64,000 bases of DNA. It comes from a virus. The stretch's first letter is position 1, and each line of letters begins with the position of its first letter. A program made the position numbers and the translations under genes. The stretch spans positions 1 through 64,000 of IMG/VR virus record IMGVR_UViG_3300047560_000767. One strand, given 5' to 3'. Of this stretch, positions 63,053 to 64,000 are shown one piece after another. A model generated the notes under the pieces. That model searched no databases and was not told the origin of the DNA. It saw only the letters and a program-made list of their open reading frames with translations.

Positions 63053-63281
63053 CTAATGGGCATGCTGCTTTAGCAAGGGTTGTCTTAACCTTCATGATAC
63101 ATCCGCACTTTTTACATTGTGTGGTTGGTTTAAAGTAAAATGGACAGGCCTGGCAGATAGACAAACGTTTATCTGCTAGGTCTGTTTTTACATATTCAGT
63201 AGAAGATTTTAATAAATCCCATGGGCGTGTTTCGCCTAGATTTTCTTTGTATCGTTCCCAGGCTGATTTGCTATCTGACAT
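63042..63281 (-). CDS. Small cysteine-rich phage protein
   Basis: 79 residues. CQACPFYFKPTTQCKKCGC, then KTTLAKAACPLEKW, a Cys pattern found in small zinc proteins of many phages. Function unknown. Confidence 0.75.
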   Translation of the reverse strand: MSDSKSAWERYKENLGETRPWDLLKSSTEYVKTDLADKRLSICQACPFYFKPTTQCKKCGCIMKVKTTLAKAACPLEKW

Positions 63282-63283
63282 TA

Positions 63284-63496
63284 TTATGCAGGTGGGTTAA
63301 AGTTTGTACCATCATATGTCCAGCCGAAATCAATATCGTGATTGATATCTGTTGTCTGAATGATAGTTGGATTTGAGGCAAGGGCAGCAATCATTCTATC
63401 CGTTGCATCTCCACCATCTGATGGGATAACGATTCGAACAGCAACGTCATTGCCTACTACTGCAACAAAATATGAATTAGGATGTGTATTTGACAT
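63284..63496 (-). CDS. Small fibre-associated protein
   Basis: 70 residues ending GWTYDGTNFNPPA, a common C-terminal phrase of small phage structural proteins. TGATATACT ends 6 nt before the ATG. Confidence 0.65.
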   Translation of the reverse strand: MSNTHPNSYFVAVVGNDVAVRIVIPSDGGDATDRMIAALASNPTIIQTTDINHDIDFGWTYDGTNFNPPA

Positions 63497-63502
63497 ATGA
63501 TT

Positions 63503-63511
63503 AGTATATCA
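63503..63511 (-). promoter_or_regulatory. Extended -10 TGATATACT, leaderless
   Basis: TGATATACT, 6 nt before the ATG at 63496. The TGA of the -10 is also the stop codon of the upstream Hint gene. Confidence 0.78.
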
Positions 63512-64000
63512 TGACTTTGAGTTGTGAACTACCATATTACCCGCAATAATGGTATCTGTAGGACTTGCATTAAACTTATAAACAGTTCGTGCTTGATCAA
63601 TGGCTTCTACAGAGTCTACTCTAACGACAGTCATAAGCCCATCAATAATCTCATAGATGGAATCTTCCTGTGTAAGATTTTGAACTTGATCAAACATGTG
63701 GTTATCGTTACGCTTAATAAATATCATTTCTTCGGCAGTAAATCTTTTATCATAATCGCCATTAATAATAAATGTATGAGATTTTGAAGAAGGTTCAATT
63801 GAAATAATCTGCGAGATTACTAAGTCTTCACCCGTCATTTCTCCATAATGCTGCATAGCATATGGATCATAATTTTCATCAATAAACTGATCCCAGGTTG
63901 CAGACCAAATATAATCTCCTACACGAATATCTTCTGCTTTTTTATAAGCAATAGAATCATTATTTCCTACAACCATAATAGGGGTATCCTGATCTATACA
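63509..64000 (-). CDS. Hint-domain protein, partial
   Basis: 163 residues visible; the gene enters from beyond the right edge. The window happens to begin at the Hint Cys1: CIDQDTPIMV. The domain runs to VVHN and is followed by Ser-Lys-Ser. The block-B motif is FTAEE, again with Glu at the usual His position. It is clearly paralogous to the Hint at 54.6 kb (IRVGD, EAIDQARTVYKFN), but has Ser at +1, where the other has Gly. Confidence 0.8.
   Translation of the reverse strand, partial: CIDQDTPIMVVGNNDSIAYKKAEDIRVGDYIWSATWDQFIDENYDPYAMQHYGEMTGEDLVISQIISIEPSSKSHTFIINGDYDKRFTAEEMIFIKRNDNHMFDQVQNLTQEDSIYEIIDGLMTVVRVDSVEAIDQARTVYKFNASPTDTIIAGNMVVHNSKS

Overview
The window is an internal piece of a tailed-phage genome (a siphovirus or a prophage of that type). 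Genes run off both ends. A portal, a prohead protease, an HK97-type capsid, a tail tube, a 2549-residue tape measure and a terminase are all recognisable, and no contractile sheath is. The DNA is AT-rich by eye. Features that fit an Actinomycetota host are a class II (B12) ribonucleotide reductase with NrdH, a DnaE-type polymerase, secreted Ala-rich surface proteins and widespread leaderless starts. The host is inferred, not shown.

Almost everything is transcribed from the minus strand, so in reading order the map runs from high to low coordinates. At 64.0-54 kb lie Hint-domain proteins, small fibre-associated proteins, tail fibres and a plus-strand lysozyme-like gene, the only confident plus-strand gene. 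At 53.8-48 kb are the ribonucleotide reductase and a 1237-residue lectin-like virion protein. At 48-38.4 kb is the head and neck module: portal, protease/scaffold, capsid, connectors, tail tube and two tail-assembly chaperones. At 38.4-23 kb are the tape measure and the tail-tip and fibre proteins. At 23-10 kb is a tightly overlapping replication and nucleotide block: helicase, primase, ssDNA-binding protein, DnaE polymerase, MazG, NrdH, RecA/UvsX, nucleases, a RuvC-like resolvase and several zinc proteins. At 10-7.6 kb are the terminase subunits. At 7.6-1.3 kb are exported surface proteins, two holin-like membrane proteins, an HslV/proteasome-like peptidase and a secreted metallopeptidase. 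Then come seven tRNA genes and a partial SGNH-like gene.

Regulation can be read in unusual detail. At least eleven genes have a -10 box (often TGnTATAAT or TGnTATACT) only 5-8 nt before the ATG, and one more has an ambiguous spacing, which predicts leaderless mRNAs. Other genes combine the same extended -10 with a Shine-Dalgarno sequence. Rho-independent terminators follow the capsid, the tail tube, the exported surface protein and the holin-like gene, and each is followed at once by a new promoter. In front of the HslV-like gene the promoter lies inside the terminator loop.

Most notable points: a phage-encoded HslV-like peptidase with Thr1, Asp17 and Lys33 at the canonical positions; two Hint-domain proteins that share a TxxE in place of the block-B TxxH; a 14-copy [FY]SF[TV]P repeat; a duplicated tail-assembly chaperone in place of a frameshift; and a probable ATT start codon.
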